Shown here piece by piece: positions 18,503 to 27,488 of a DNA stretch of 42,185 nt. Position numbers and translations under genes: made by a program. The DNA is from Kiritimatiellia bacterium (GTDB lineage Bacteria; Verrucomicrobiota; Kiritimatiellia; UBA8416; YA12-FULL-48-11). The notes below the pieces were generated by a model. It had not been told where the DNA came from. It was given only the letters and a program-made list of their open reading frames with translations, and did no database searches. The stretch spans positions 1-42,185 of the forward strand of contig JAQUPZ010000017.1 in the NCBI GenBank assembly GCA_028716365.1, written 5' to 3'. Every line of letters starts with the position of its first letter. Positions within the stretch are counted from its first letter, which is position 1.

Positions 18503-19126
18503 CTATTTCCCCCCGGGAATGCTGGATGATTCAATAAGACGAAAAACCGCAACATCAATCTCACCTGACAGCCGCCTGATCTTGTTGACACAATAATTAT
18601 AACCAATCACTGCAGGAATCGCCACAAAGAGGCCGACAGCCGTGGCGATCAATGCCTCGGCTATACCAGCCGCGACAACCTCAACTCCACCGCCAGCGTG
18701 GGTAGCCATGTCAATAAAACACTTAATAATACCCGTGACCGTTCCAAACAGTCCTATAAAAGGAGCTACACTGCCGGTAGTACCAAGAATAGTGATCCGC
18801 CTTTCTAACTCCATGATTTGTGCCTGCATGGCATTCTGTGCCGCACGCTCTTTCGCTTCCCGATCTCCATTCTCTCGCAACACTGCCTGGACCACCATCG
18901 AAACCGGTTGAGCAAATTGACCACAGTACGCAAGCGCCGCACTCATACCCTGCGAATCAATTATCTTCTGTATCTTACTGACAAATCTCTCTGCATTGAT
19001 CCTCGCTCTTCGAAACGCGAAATATCGATCGACAATAACGGTTATTGAAAGGATGGACGCAATAAAAAGAATACTTAGGACCGGCCATCCTTGAATTATC
19101 ATTTCTTTAAAAGTAAATTCACTCAT
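18503..19126 (-). CDS. exbB: MotA/TolQ/ExbB proton channel family protein
   Basis: A 208-residue three-helix membrane protein: first segment GWPVLSILFIASILSITVIV, a cytoplasmic loop with RRITILGTTGSVAPFIGLFG, then GIAEALIATAVGLFVAIPAV, the conserved family core. It forms the proton channel with ExbD. I take ATG 19126 (MSEFTFKEMI) as the start; an AGGAG-like site lies about 12 bases upstream, and the longer frame back to 19213 adds a basic stretch unlike the family. The gap 19127-19250 shows no further gene. Confidence 0.9.
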   Translation of the reverse strand: MSEFTFKEMIIQGWPVLSILFIASILSITVIVDRYFAFRRARINAERFVSKIQKIIDSQGMSAALAYCGQFAQPVSMVVQAVLRENGDREAKERAAQNAMQAQIMELERRITILGTTGSVAPFIGLFGTVTGIIKCFIDMATHAGGGVEVVAAGIAEALIATAVGLFVAIPAVIGYNYCVNKIRRLSGEIDVAVFRLIESSSIPGGK

Positions 19127-19250
19127 AACGCGCAGTTTTCTCCTGATAAGAACCAGAAATACGTTAGAAAAAGGTCTTTTTTTACGTTCTTTATCGAAAA
19201 GATGCAACCACAATCTTTATGTTATGCACCCTGTTCGAAAAAGAAAATTA

Positions 19251-22200
19251 CTACAGTGAAGTTTCGCGAATAATCTCTACAGTTTGGAGGATGGGAGCAC
19301 GACTTGGATCTGGTTGCTTTGTTTTAGGGACGAATTCAATATCAAGATTACTCTCGACATCCACACCTCTGAATTCCTTCACAATGGCTTTACAAACACC
19401 ACCAGCTTCCTTTACCACGTCAAATTGCTTGAGCATCGGTTTACCCTGCAATTTTATATCGAAGATACGATCGCCTGATTTTGCTTCATCAATTTCTGCA
19501 AATCCAAGACGTACAGTATAGCGGGCAGCCGCTTCCCCGGAATTGAGTAAAGGAATCTGACAGCTTCGCAGACCACAAACGCCAAAAGTGTACAACCATG
19601 GACTGGAAGTATTTTCTATACGAATTGAATCAGAACTTTTTGCGAAATATCCGCCGCGCGGTAACATGCTCACATTCAATTTAAATTGCAGAACCAGACT
19701 TCCGAGTTGACGGGGATACCCAAGCCACAATGTGCCGCTGCTGTCTTTGCGATCGCCCGGCGCCCCAAAATTGATCGCCAGATGATTAACTGGAGTTATG
19801 TCCCCGATGAGGCTGTACTTGCCCCATGCACGATTTTCTTCCCGAGGCGCAAGAACAACGGTACACATGTTCGGAAGCGGACACATACATCCCGAACTGG
19901 CTTCCGGCACCATTAAAAGACCATTTGCTAAAATAAAATTAATCCAGCAACCAGGTCGAATACTTCCGAAAGTAGTGACTCCATAGTCACCGACAAGATC
20001 GTAATATCCAAGGTAGAATGATCTGAACGCCATGACATTGGGACTTGCCACCGGGCAGCCGCAGTGATGCCCGGGTCTTGCAAACTGCCATGGTTCAGCA
20101 AGCCTGGTAATGGGATTAATCCGTGTACGCTGTTCACCTGTCTTGAGATCAAAAGCCCATGGTTCCGCATGGAAGGTATCACCAATTATTATAGGTCTTA
20201 CGCGATAGGCTATATTGCGTGCCCATAATTGCTCTCCGTCTTTGGCGGAAAACGCAATTACCCGACGCTGGTCGAATTGCCTGGCAAAAAAATCTTTCCA
20301 ATAGTGACCATCAGTATAAACACCAAAAAAGACCAACACGCCATCATGAACCATACTGCCCAAAGATCCCCAGTATGAGCCCCCGACACAGCCAGTGAGG
20401 TCCAGTTGTTTTTTCCAGACAACCTGTCCTGTTGAAAGTTTCAGCGCCATCACGTTCCGCACAGGTAACTGACGTTTCGCTGTTGGTGCTGGCGATTTTA
20501 CTGAAGTCACTGTTATTTTTTGTTTATCGGAAACAGGTGCCACACCAGTATCTGTAAAGAACACGCAACCTTTATCGATAGAAATCGTCGTGTGCTGAAT
20601 AATATCGCCCGTATGTGTCCATCGAATTTTCCCCGTCGCTGTATCGTAGGCAAACATGATATCTGCAGTGCGAGTATTCGTAATACCAGCAGTGCCTAAT
20701 AGTATCCCATCACTGACAGCAAGATGTCCCCAGGACCGATATTTACCATCATCGGCTTGAGGCACCACGCAGGTTGCCTTGACAACGCCTGTAACTGCAT
20801 CAATGCAAAAACACTTGTTCGAGTTAACAACATAAATGTTCTTTTCATCCGCAGCAAGATTACTGGATTCATCGGAAACGCCGGTACGAACTACGTTTGG
20901 AATATTCACATCCCAGAGTTTCAAACCGTTATAAGCATCGTATGCACTTACTGCATTTTCACTTTGAATGAAAAGAATACCATTAACGGATAGTGGTGCG
21001 GCAGCACGACGGTGACGGCTGACCATTTGAAGCGGACCTGGATCGCCAAACCATAATAATCCGAGCGGGCACTTTACAAATCTATCATCACTGCAGGCTG
21101 TGTTACCCTCATTTGCATATTCGTGCGTCCACCGTCCTGCTCCCGGCAATGGTCCACGGGTAACTTTTGCCCAAACACCACGTGCATCAATAACCTGGGG
21201 TTCCGGCATATCACTGTTCGCCAGAAACTGTTTAAGGATAGCAGGTGTCAAGGAAGACATTGAACCACTTGCCTCTGCAGGTTGCCCGATTATAATCCTG
21301 CCACCTAAAGGTTTGAGCACACGAAATACTTCGCGCGCAGGACAATTTACCATTCGCCCAAGAATTGCCGCATCAGAGACAATCAGATTGGCAAAATAAG
21401 ACGCATATGGCAGGTGGTCCAAATTACCTTGATCAACTGTCACGCGTTTCCCGTAAAGTCCTGCTGCATCAAGCGCCTTCCTTGCGGCGGCAACCTTTTG
21501 GGCGTCAGGTTCAATACCTATGATTTGCATTTCGGTCCGCTTGGCCAATTCGAACGCAAGACGACCGGTTTCACATCCCAGCACAAGGCAGAACCCACGT
21601 TTAATACCGGTCTCATTTACAATAGTTTCTGCAGCCGTTACATAAGCTGCTGACAGGGAATCCCTGGGATAAGGTTCTAATTCCGGTTGTGCGGTATTCG
21701 GCGAACCAGATGAAATACCCAACAAACGCGAAAAACGCACACGTTTTGTTGCTGCTGCAAAACAATGAATAGCACCGGTATCTGTACTTACGAAAAGCCG
21801 GCCATTTGCCACGGTAAGGCCCTTAGCCTTGCCGTTGACTTTGCATTCCCAGACTTTTTCGCCTGTCACCGTATTTACAGCGATAACTTGATCCTGACCA
21901 CCGGCAAACAAAACATCACCGGCAAGAATCAAGGAATCAGGACATTCACACGATAAGCGCCATTTTACGCATGATTGCATTTCTTTGTATGCATCTTCTG
22001 ATTGTTGATTTAAATCATTTAATCGTTTCCGGATTCCCTCCAACTTCTGGTCTACAGCGACCAAAGCAGTCTCATCGGTTTTATTGGTAAAAATTGATCG
22101 CGTCGTTTCCAACGCAACTCGTTTCGGATCGTTGTCGGGCAATGCAGATAACAGCTTGTCTATCTTTTTTAACTCTTGATTGTTATGTTCAATTACAGTC

Positions 22201-23312
22201 GTCAGTCGCTTTTTTTCTTTATTGGCAACAGAGATTTCGCTGGAAATTCTTACCTTCTGATCACGAACATTAAAACGTATAACGCTCCATTTCGGATATA
22301 CTTCCCGGTTAACTGCCATCATCGAATTACTACTTGTAAGGTATGCAGTATCTTCAACGATAATTACTTTTCTGCCTTCGAACCATGCCACCTTAGTGCG
22401 GGTAACAGCATCATAACCCAGGATTTCTTCGGTACCATTAAACAAGGTATTACCGGAAATGAACGCAAAAGTACCGCCGACATATTTACCAAAGCCAGAA
22501 TCATAAACGCGATTTCCCTTCTTACGATCAAATGCGCTGGGTGAAACACGTCCCTGTGGTACAAACAAATTTGTACTGGTTGCCAGAAGGTAACCCTGGG
22601 GAGACATACGGCTATCAGTAGCTTCACCACCAGTATCGTTACGCCAAACCAACTGACCACTATTCGCATTAACTGCTTCAATATAAACACCTTCCGAGGG
22701 AAATATGCCAGCACCATAAAAGGCCATTCCATCATTCACAAGCACGTCAGTTCGAATCGGCCACATTGAAATCATTCTCCCTCGACCCAGCAAACGTTGG
22801 TCACCTGGACCAACGCGCCGTTGCCAGATTACGTGACCATCAAGAGTATCCAGACAGTAAACATAACCGTCATCAGAACCTACATAAATTTTCTTTTGAT
22901 AAATGGTCGGGGAAAGTCGCACGGATCCACCGGTAAAAAATGTCCATCTGATTTTTCCGGATTTTGCATCAAGGCAGTAAACTTTATTATCGGCCGACGA
23001 CCCGAAGTACAGTGAATCACCCGCGGAAACAACATGATACGCATCGTCAAAACGTACACGTGGCAATTCCAATATGCCTTCTACAGGAACATCCCGCGAC
23101 GGTTCCCATGCAGGTACAGGTACATGGATTGATTTGTACACCCATGACTCAATAAGCGGTGTTGCCAGTTTTTCCTGCGTAATGCCACTGCGTGAGATAT
23201 CATGCCTATACGTTGGCCAGTCATTTGCACCAGCGTTTACAGCAATGCCTGTTATCACAACAACAAATAACAGCTGCAAACGAATCAGCAAGATCGGTGA
23301 TATATATTTCAT
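19251..23312 (-). CDS. Secreted PQQ-like beta-propeller protein with inserted SAM methyltransferase module and malectin-like C-terminus
   Basis: A 1353-residue exported protein. Residues 1-30 form a signal peptide; the mature part starts DWPTYRHDISRSG, the usual start of BamB/PQQ-like propellers. Blade motifs recur (VYCLDAKSGKIRWTF, VYCLDTLDGHVIWQR, VIAVNTVTGEKVWE, IMFAYDTATGKIRW). A charged, helical Lys/Glu-rich insert lies at about 355-450. At about 585-700 a class I methyltransferase module interrupts the propeller: CLVLGCETGRLAFELA (SAM loop), IIGIEPD and VFRVLKPLGGRIII. The last 170 residues are beta-rich with a malectin/NPCBM-like look (FAEIDEAKSGDRIFDIKLQG). SAM is normally cytoplasmic, so the module in an exported chain is odd. 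Such fusions occur in Planctomycetes-type genomes as far as I recall; function unknown. It follows the ceramidase-like gene by 23 bases. Confidence 0.8.
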   Translation of the reverse strand: MKYISPILLIRLQLLFVVVITGIAVNAGANDWPTYRHDISRSGITQEKLATPLIESWVYKSIHVPVPAWEPSRDVPVEGILELPRVRFDDAYHVVSAGDSLYFGSSADNKVYCLDAKSGKIRWTFFTGGSVRLSPTIYQKKIYVGSDDGYVYCLDTLDGHVIWQRRVGPGDQRLLGRGRMISMWPIRTDVLVNDGMAFYGAGIFPSEGVYIEAVNANSGQLVWRNDTGGEATDSRMSPQGYLLATSTNLFVPQGRVSPSAFDRKKGNRVYDSGFGKYVGGTFAFISGNTLFNGTEEILGYDAVTRTKVAWFEGRKVIIVEDTAYLTSSNSMMAVNREVYPKWSVIRFNVRDQKVRISSEISVANKEKKRLTTVIEHNNQELKKIDKLLSALPDNDPKRVALETTRSIFTNKTDETALVAVDQKLEGIRKRLNDLNQQSEDAYKEMQSCVKWRLSCECPDSLILAGDVLFAGGQDQVIAVNTVTGEKVWECKVNGKAKGLTVANGRLFVSTDTGAIHCFAAATKRVRFSRLLGISSGSPNTAQPELEPYPRDSLSAAYVTAAETIVNETGIKRGFCLVLGCETGRLAFELAKRTEMQIIGIEPDAQKVAAARKALDAAGLYGKRVTVDQGNLDHLPYASYFANLIVSDAAILGRMVNCPAREVFRVLKPLGGRIIIGQPAEASGSMSSLTPAILKQFLANSDMPEPQVIDARGVWAKVTRGPLPGAGRWTHEYANEGNTACSDDRFVKCPLGLLWFGDPGPLQMVSRHRRAAAPLSVNGILFIQSENAVSAYDAYNGLKLWDVNIPNVVRTGVSDESSNLAADEKNIYVVNSNKCFCIDAVTGVVKATCVVPQADDGKYRSWGHLAVSDGILLGTAGITNTRTADIMFAYDTATGKIRWTHTGDIIQHTTISIDKGCVFFTDTGVAPVSDKQKITVTSVKSPAPTAKRQLPVRNVMALKLSTGQVVWKKQLDLTGCVGGSYWGSLGSMVHDGVLVFFGVYTDGHYWKDFFARQFDQRRVIAFSAKDGEQLWARNIAYRVRPIIIGDTFHAEPWAFDLKTGEQRTRINPITRLAEPWQFARPGHHCGCPVASPNVMAFRSFYLGYYDLVGDYGVTTFGSIRPGCWINFILANGLLMVPEASSGCMCPLPNMCTVVLAPREENRAWGKYSLIGDITPVNHLAINFGAPGDRKDSSGTLWLGYPRQLGSLVLQFKLNVSMLPRGGYFAKSSDSIRIENTSSPWLYTFGVCGLRSCQIPLLNSGEAAARYTVRLGFAEIDEAKSGDRIFDIKLQGKPMLKQFDVVKEAGGVCKAIVKEFRGVDVESNLDIEFVPKTKQPDPSRAPILQTVEIIRETSL

Positions 23313-23335
23313 GGGAACTCCATTGTTTATTTGTT

Positions 23336-24700
23336 CTATCGTAACATCTCGTGGACCTTTGAAACAATTTTTTCCTCTACGGATTCTGCAAAAGGCCCTG
23401 GCAACGAACCATAGAGAAGGGCTGTAGCACCCTCGTATCCGCCTTCTCGTAACACACGTAACGATGGAAGATATCCAAAGACGTCATTGCTGTAACCAGC
23501 TACCCAGACCGCTGCTTTACCCGCAAGGTCACGTTTCAATCGCAGGGAATAATCCACAACTGTTTCACCTGCAAGCGCAATCAGCAGGAGGTCCTTACCA
23601 AAATGCACAACTTGTATTGGATAAGAATATGTTGTTCTAATCTTACCATCTTTATCAAGCTGTTTGAGTAATGTTTTGGCGTGACTGGCTTCAATTCCTT
23701 TTTTTGTCGTCGAGATTTTCACTAATTCCTCACGTGAAGGTGGTGGCGCAAAATCCAACACAACTTCCTCAAGGGCACTAGACAACGGACCTCTTATTTG
23801 TTGAGGTTCCGTCTCCAACGCCGCGCCCACGGCGGTAGCAAGCGTGTGGCCGTGTTGCTGGCAGAGTTCCAACTTGCTGCGAGGGTAAGGATTCTGATCA
23901 GCGCCACACCCCATCATAAACATCGCAGTCACATTGGTATGCGCCTCTTCAATATACTTTTGGGCAAAACCGGCATAATCACCGCAGAAATCTAAAAATC
24001 CAAGCGTGGTATTATGGCACGCATAGCCAAAAAGTAACACACGCAATTGTTTCGCATCTGGGCTGGTTATACGCAAAACGGGTACATCATGATCGACAGG
24101 ACCAGACGAGTTGGGCGCATTAACATAACCCTTGGCCGTCAAACGCCGCCGGTTCATGGCAAAACCACAACGTGCATGCATGTAATCAATTCTCGCTGGC
24201 GCAAGCCGTTCCAGCGCCTGACCAACAATCATCAGTAACTTTTCCTGCAGGCAAGTAGTGTATTCATACGATTTCCGGGACCAAACGGACGCGTCCGCGG
24301 GTAAGGGTTCGGTGGTTTTATGTAACTGTGGTCCGGAATGTGTATGCGAGGCATTTAACAATAAAGCACTTCGCGGTAATTTGTATTTTTCCTGGACCTT
24401 TTGGTCCATCCAGTCGCGCAATGAACGTGGAATACCGATGAGATCGGTTGTGACCATAACCAATCGCGTACCATTAGTATCTTCTATCGCCAGCGCCTTT
24501 GCAAAAAGGTCGAGTGAAACACCCTGAGAGGCATTTGTTCGCGCGGCATAACCGGCCATCTTCATCGGTTGTTCCGGCGTTATTTTCACGATCGCCACGC
24601 CGGCTTTCCATGCAGCGTTACTCACTGTAGTATCGGCCAGCAGCTTTGTCACAAACGCGAAGCATAATGAGAGCATTGTCAGGCACATATACTTTTTCAT
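23336..24700 (-). CDS. Neutral/alkaline non-lysosomal ceramidase-like secreted protein
   Basis: A 454-residue protein with a signal peptide (MKKYMCLTMLSLCFAFVTKLLA). The body matches the N-terminal domain of neutral ceramidases: AGVAIVKITPEQPMKMAGYA at the start, LVMVTTDLIGIPR, and the zinc-site region LLNASHTHSGPQLH, plus a later FGYACHNTTLGF and GCGADQNPYPR. The fungal/bacterial enzymes split ceramide; in PVC bacteria this domain is common in secreted proteins of unknown substrate, so a carbohydrate or lipid amide substrate is possible. The C-terminal ceramidase Ig-like domain of longer enzymes is absent. The ribosome site AAGGAG is strong. It sits 17 bases after the helicase stop and before the propeller gene. 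Confidence 0.8.
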   Translation of the reverse strand: MKKYMCLTMLSLCFAFVTKLLADTTVSNAAWKAGVAIVKITPEQPMKMAGYAARTNASQGVSLDLFAKALAIEDTNGTRLVMVTTDLIGIPRSLRDWMDQKVQEKYKLPRSALLLNASHTHSGPQLHKTTEPLPADASVWSRKSYEYTTCLQEKLLMIVGQALERLAPARIDYMHARCGFAMNRRRLTAKGYVNAPNSSGPVDHDVPVLRITSPDAKQLRVLLFGYACHNTTLGFLDFCGDYAGFAQKYIEEAHTNVTAMFMMGCGADQNPYPRSKLELCQQHGHTLATAVGAALETEPQQIRGPLSSALEEVVLDFAPPPSREELVKISTTKKGIEASHAKTLLKQLDKDGKIRTTYSYPIQVVHFGKDLLLIALAGETVVDYSLRLKRDLAGKAAVWVAGYSNDVFGYLPSLRVLREGGYEGATALLYGSLPGPFAESVEEKIVSKVHEMLR

Positions 24701-24717
24701 GACGAGCTCCTTATTTA

Positions 24718-26109
24718 TTATCGTGAAGAATGAGACCTGTACTGCGAATGGCTTCTCTGGAACTTATGACTCCTTCCCTGCTGCCCCTGCTGATGTCGTG
24801 GTGGCGGTTTTGCCGCTGCACCAGTGGCATTACGTGCTGTTTCTGAATGGTAAGGATGGTTAAGATCGACAGGTATTTGTTTCCTGATCAAACGTTCAAT
24901 ATCGCGTAGAAAATCCCGGTCTTCAGCACAGCAGAAAGAAACCGCATCACCTTCGGCTCCCGCGCGCGCAGTGCGTCCAATACGATGCACATATGTTTCA
25001 GACTCATTAGGTAGATTGTAATTGATCACGTGTGTAATTCGATCCACGTCAATACCACGTGAAGCGATATCTGTTGCAACCAGTACACGCACCTTGCCAG
25101 CTTTGAACCCGGCCAGTGCACGAGTCCGGTCTGTCTGGCTTTTCTCACTGTGAATCGCAGCCGCAGTAATGCCATGAGAATGAAGTTTTACCACCACCTT
25201 GTTCGCCTGATGTTTCATCCGGGTGAATATCAAGACTTTATCGATTCCCGGATTACGCAGAAGTCTTACGAGAAGAGCGTCTTTGTTATTTCTATCAACA
25301 AATAAAACTTTCTGGGTAATCTTATCAACGGTAGGTTCGTCCGGGGTAATGGTTATATGCACAGCGTCATGTACCATTGTTCGCGCAAGTTCCAGCGCAT
25401 CTCTTGTCAACGTTGCGGAAAAGAAAAGCGATTGGCGTTTTGATGGAAGTGCGGCTATGACTTTACGGATATCATGGATAAAGCCCATATCCAGCATACG
25501 ATCAGCCTCATCCAGTACGAACGTCTCAACACCATTCAGACGAACATAGCGTTGATTCATCAGATCCAGCAATCGGCCGGGTGTTGCCACAAGAATATCC
25601 ACACCGCGCTCAAGCGCTTTCACCTGGGGCGATTGCCCGACACCGCCGAAAATTACTGTTTGCCTGATATGCAGGTACCTGCCGTACGTCCTGATACTTT
25701 CACCGATTTGTGCAGCAAGCTCACGTGTCGGCGCGAGGATTAACACGCGTGGCTGGCCACGTACAAGCGAACGTCCGTGTTTGACAAGATATTGTAATAT
25801 AGGGAGGATAAAAGCAGCAGTTTTACCGGTTCCTGTCTGCGCACAACCGAGAATATCCCGCCCCGCCAACAGGTGAGGAATAGTCTGTGTCTGGATGGGA
25901 GTTGGCGTGGTATAACCTTCCTCAGTAACAGCCCTCTGTAACTGAGGAATCAGCGCGTCAAATACACCATGAGGCTTATGGACAATATGCGAATACTGCT
26001 GCGGGTCCACTCTCTTAACCGGATTCACAGGATGAGGCGCTGAATGCTTGTCTTTAACTGAATGTTTATCGTGATTTATGAGTTTAGCGTGATATAACGT
26101 TTCGTGCAT
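24718..26109 (-). CDS. DEAD-box ATP-dependent RNA helicase, RhlE-like
   Basis: A helicase of about 463 residues that remodels RNA. Q motif PTPIQTQTIP, motif I AQTGTGKTAA, Ia PTRELAAQ, Ib TPGR, II DEAD, III SAT, V ATDIASRGID and VI HRIGRTARAG are all present; the C-terminal tail is Gln/His/Arg/Ser-rich (RHQQGQQGRSHKFQRS), as in RhlE proteins, and is probably disordered RNA-binding. I prefer ATG 26109 (MHETLYHAK); ATG 26133 and TTG 26154 are in frame upstream. A good promoter-like sequence lies at 26183-26210. The two genes that follow encode exported proteins, so a shared transcript would be functionally mixed. Confidence 0.9.
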   Translation of the reverse strand: MHETLYHAKLINHDKHSVKDKHSAPHPVNPVKRVDPQQYSHIVHKPHGVFDALIPQLQRAVTEEGYTTPTPIQTQTIPHLLAGRDILGCAQTGTGKTAAFILPILQYLVKHGRSLVRGQPRVLILAPTRELAAQIGESIRTYGRYLHIRQTVIFGGVGQSPQVKALERGVDILVATPGRLLDLMNQRYVRLNGVETFVLDEADRMLDMGFIHDIRKVIAALPSKRQSLFFSATLTRDALELARTMVHDAVHITITPDEPTVDKITQKVLFVDRNNKDALLVRLLRNPGIDKVLIFTRMKHQANKVVVKLHSHGITAAAIHSEKSQTDRTRALAGFKAGKVRVLVATDIASRGIDVDRITHVINYNLPNESETYVHRIGRTARAGAEGDAVSFCCAEDRDFLRDIERLIRKQIPVDLNHPYHSETARNATGAAAKPPPRHQQGQQGRSHKFQRSHSQYRSHSSR

Positions 26110-26178
26110 AATATTCCATTCCCGGCAGTTCATACATCTCAATCCGCCGGACAATAGAAAAGAGAATCAACTGCACTA

Positions 26179-26207
26179 TTGAAGTATGCTATTTCCAGCC
26201 TTATTGT
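26179..26207 (+). promoter_or_regulatory. Candidate sigma-70 promoter for the M48 protease gene
   Basis: TTGAAG (26179-26184) and TATTGT (26202-26207) are 17 bases apart on the plus strand, each four of six to consensus. Transcription would start near 26214, which favours the protease start at 26228 over a start further upstream at 26186. Confidence 0.35.
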
Positions 26208-26210
26208 CAA
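26183..26210 (-). promoter_or_regulatory. Candidate sigma-70 promoter for the helicase gene
   Basis: On the minus strand a perfect TTGACA (26205-26210) is followed after 16 bases by CATACT (26183-26188, four of six). Predicted transcription starts near 26176, about 65 bases before the chosen ATG. It overlaps a candidate promoter in the opposite direction. Confidence 0.45.
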
Positions 26211-26227
26211 TGATGTATCCTGTTGAC

Positions 26228-27487
26228 ATGGAAATGAATTCTTATCTCATTATTATTTTGCTGATTCTGGCCGGAAGATATCTTGTGGAACTGATAGCTG
26301 ATTGGCTGAACGTGAAGGCTATCCAGACAGACATTCCTGCTGAATTCAATGGTTATTTCGATGCAGAGAAGTACAGGAAGTCACAGAATTATCTGCGCGA
26401 CAATACCAGTTTCGGCATTATCACCGACTCATTCGACACCATCGTCACCATAATTTTTATAATTATCGGCGGCTTCAACTTCGTGGACCACATTGCAAGA
26501 CATTTTAACCTTGGGCCCATTGCAACCGGATTGGTTTTTGCCGGTATCCTTATATTAGCAACAAAACTGTTGAATCTTCCTTTCTCCTTTTACGATACAT
26601 TTGTCCTTGAAGAGAAATACGGGTTCAATAAGACAACCCTTAAGATTTTTATCCTGGATATTATAAAATCTCTTGTACTTATTACCATCCTGGGCGGCGT
26701 CATATTCTCCGCAGTCCTGTGGCTGTTCGAAAAGACCGGCACACTGGCCTGGCTTTATTGCTGGATAACAATATCACTGTTCCAGGTCCTGATGATATTC
26801 ATCGCACCTTATGTCATCATGCCGTTATTTAACAAGTTCATTCCACTGGAAGACGGTGAACTTAAATCCGCGATTGAAAATTATGCAAAGTCGCAGAACT
26901 TCAAAATCAAGGGCGTTTTCAAGATGGATGGGTCAAAACGGTCAGCTAAAAGTAATGCATTTTTTACCGGGTTCGGCAAATCAAGGCGCATCGTTTTATT
27001 TGATACGTTAATTGCGAAACATACAGTACCCGAACTTGTTGCAGTGGTCGCGCATGAAATGGGCCATTACAAGAAAAGGCACATTACAAAGGCAATTATT
27101 CGGTCCATCGCACTGACTGGATTTACGTTGTTCCTCCTGTCAATTTTTATTGGAAACAAAAAACTTTTCGATGCATTCAAAATGGAACATACATCCATTT
27201 ATGCGAGCCTTTTCTTCTTCGGTTTCCTTTATTCGCCAATTGCCATGCTCGTATCCCTTGTCGAAAATGTCATATCACGAAAACATGAATACGAGGCCGA
27301 CACCTATGCGGTTCACACCTGCGGAAATGCCGAGGCAATGATCAATGCCCTGAAGAAACTCAGTGTGGATAACCTCTCAAATCTGACACCCCACCCTTTC
27401 AAGGTCATCCTCAATTATGGTCATCCCCCAATACTGGAAAGGATAAAAGCGATAAGAATGCTCTCGGAAAAGAATTCGGAGAAATAA
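26228..27487 (+). CDS. M48-family (Ste24/CaaX-type) membrane zinc metalloprotease
   Basis: A protein of about 419 residues. Several membrane segments precede and flank the catalytic zinc motif HEMGH (in VAVVAHEMGHYKKRH), and the third ligand Glu lies in ENVISRKHEYEADTYAV. The N-terminal part with PAEFNGYFDAEKYRKSQNYL is the Ste24 N-domain, and LEEKYGFNKTT is conserved in the group. Such proteases act at the inner membrane in protein quality control; CaaX processing is a eukaryotic role. I take ATG 26228; 26186 would add 14 residues and starts before the predicted transcript. It converges on the TonB receptor gene with one base between stops. Confidence 0.9.
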   Translation: MEMNSYLIIILLILAGRYLVELIADWLNVKAIQTDIPAEFNGYFDAEKYRKSQNYLRDNTSFGIITDSFDTIVTIIFIIIGGFNFVDHIARHFNLGPIATGLVFAGILILATKLLNLPFSFYDTFVLEEKYGFNKTTLKIFILDIIKSLVLITILGGVIFSAVLWLFEKTGTLAWLYCWITISLFQVLMIFIAPYVIMPLFNKFIPLEDGELKSAIENYAKSQNFKIKGVFKMDGSKRSAKSNAFFTGFGKSRRIVLFDTLIAKHTVPELVAVVAHEMGHYKKRHITKAIIRSIALTGFTLFLLSIFIGNKKLFDAFKMEHTSIYASLFFFGFLYSPIAMLVSLVENVISRKHEYEADTYAVHTCGNAEAMINALKKLSVDNLSNLTPHPFKVILNYGHPPILERIKAIRMLSEKNSEK

Positions 27488-27488
27488 C

